A DNA stretch of 6,167 bases. Source: Desulfobacteraceae bacterium. GTDB lineage: Bacteria > Desulfobacterota > DSM-4660 > Desulfatiglandales > Desulfatiglandaceae. The stretch spans positions 1-6,167 of the forward strand of contig JAUUVE010000141.1 in assembly GCA_030589715.1 (NCBI GenBank). The letters are read 5' to 3'. A program made the position numbers and the translations under genes. Shown in pieces: positions 5,362 to 6,167 of the stretch; the stretch's first letter is position 1; every line of letters begins with the position of its first letter. The notes below the pieces were generated by a model, which did no database searches, was not told the DNA's origin, and was given only the letters and a program-made list of their open reading frames with translations.

Positions 5362-6167
5362 ATGGAAGAATGGACCGCGGGAAAACTGGTGGGCATATCC
5401 GGGAGCTACTGGCAGGCGTGTACCTTACATGCTGCGGTAAAACTGGACCTGTTTACAAAGATAGGGGAAGGGGAAAGGAACGTAAGGGAGATTGCAGGTG
5501 ATCCGGGTTATGATTTAAGGGGGACCACAGCCCTCCTCAATGCCCTCTCAGCCATGGGGCTCCTTGTAAAGAATGGAGAGGGGTATTCCAACACTGAGGG
5601 AAGCAAAGAATACCTGGACAAGGATTCGCCCAAATATTTGGGGCATATCATAATGCATCACCACCACCTGGTGGAGGCCTGGGCACGGCTGGACCAGGCG
5701 GTCAGGAAGGGAGAGCCCATTGAAAAAAGGTCTGCCCCTGAAGAAGTGATGCGAGAGAGCTTCTTGGTGGGCATGTTCAATATGGCCATGGCTATTGCCC
5801 CCCGCCTCTCAGATGAGATCGACCTTAGGGGCAGGAATCACCTCCTCGACCTGGGCGGGGGCCCCGGTACCTACGCCATCCATTTCTGCCTGAAAAACCC
5901 TGGTTTGAAGGCCACGGTCTATGATCTCCCAACAACTGAGCCCTTTGCCAGGAAGACCATTGAGAGGTTTGGCCTCTCCGAGAGGATCCGTTTTATGGCA
6001 GGGGATTACCTTGAAGATGGTATCGAGGGCGAATATGATGGGGCCTGGCTGTCTCATATCCTACACAGCGAAGGGCCGGCTGCATGTGAGATGCTGATTG
6101 AAAAGGCGGTGGCATCCCTGGAAGAGGGCGGGCTTTTGCTGGTGCACGACTTTATTTTGGAAGAGAC
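5362..6167 (+). CDS. SAM-dependent O-methyltransferase, plant/bacterial OMT-like (3' end beyond window)
   Basis: Probable small-molecule O-methyltransferase of the Methyltransf_2 (acetylserotonin/caffeate OMT) type; the substrate cannot be read from the sequence. 268 codons are visible; the family is about 330-350 residues, so the C-terminus is missing. An N-terminal winged-helix dimerisation domain (about 9-95) contains a LDLFTKIGEG segment and GTTALLNALSAMGLL (54-68). Next comes a helical linker with HHHH (99-102) and a Rossmann fold with the SAM motif LLDLGGGPGTYA (161-172), the acidic VYDLP (186-190), AGDYL (213-217) and SHILHSE (231-237). His235 sits where family members have the catalytic LH of LHDW, but the following Asp-Trp is Ser-Glu. 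ATG at 5362 is supported by AAGGGGG seven bases upstream and an in-frame TAA at 5347-5349. It follows the tRNA terminator and is divergent from the rnf operon, so no functional link is shown. Confidence 0.85.
   Translation, partial: MEEWTAGKLVGISGSYWQACTLHAAVKLDLFTKIGEGERNVREIAGDPGYDLRGTTALLNALSAMGLLVKNGEGYSNTEGSKEYLDKDSPKYLGHIIMHHHHLVEAWARLDQAVRKGEPIEKRSAPEEVMRESFLVGMFNMAMAIAPRLSDEIDLRGRNHLLDLGGGPGTYAIHFCLKNPGLKATVYDLPTTEPFARKTIERFGLSERIRFMAGDYLEDGIEGEYDGAWLSHILHSEGPAACEMLIEKAVASLEEGGLLLVHDFILEE

Noticed and set aside
5809..6057. Open frame of 82 codons on the minus strand
   Set aside because: It is antisense to the methyltransferase SAM-binding region and has no features of its own.

Overview
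The window holds most of an Rnf electron-transport operon on the minus strand, led by a riboflavin kinase/FAD synthetase gene. After a divergent regulatory region come a plus-strand tRNA-Leu gene and the 5' part of a methyltransferase gene. The mix (Rnf complex, roughly balanced base composition, small-molecule O-methyltransferase, CCA-encoding tRNA) suggests an anaerobic bacterium, possibly of the Desulfobacterota/syntrophic type. That placement is inference; no phylogenetic marker here fixes it.

Layout, read along the minus strand from 4776 down to 1: ribF (4776-3844), an 80-base gap, rnfC (3763-2441), rnfD (about 2387-1365), rnfG (1368-460), and rnfE (445 to the window edge, incomplete). 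The order C-D-G-E matches the common rnfCDGEAB operon, so rnfA and rnfB are expected beyond base 1. Genes are tightly packed: rnfD and rnfG overlap by ATGA, and 14 bases separate rnfG from rnfE. Plus strand: tRNA-Leu(CAG) at 4965-5051 with its own promoter and a strong intrinsic terminator, a short non-coding stretch with a possible miniature-element remnant, then a SAM-dependent O-methyltransferase from 5362 off the right edge.

The genes fit together. Rnf is a membrane complex that couples ferredoxin:NAD+ electron transfer to Na+ or H+ movement. RnfC carries the NAD(H)/FMN site and two 4Fe-4S motifs; RnfD and RnfG show the threonine motifs that receive covalent FMN. RibF makes FMN and FAD, so its place at the head of the operon links cofactor supply to the enzyme that uses it.

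Points most worth a second look: RnfE has lost the second cysteine expected to bind the intramembrane iron-sulfur cluster; RnfG is about 100 residues longer than usual and shows a possible internal repeat; rnfD has a good ribosome binding site with no ordinary start codon after it; and the tRNA-Leu and ribF promoters appear to overlap on opposite strands. I saw no wholly new multi-gene system here; the novelty lies in variant Rnf subunits and in the regulatory region.
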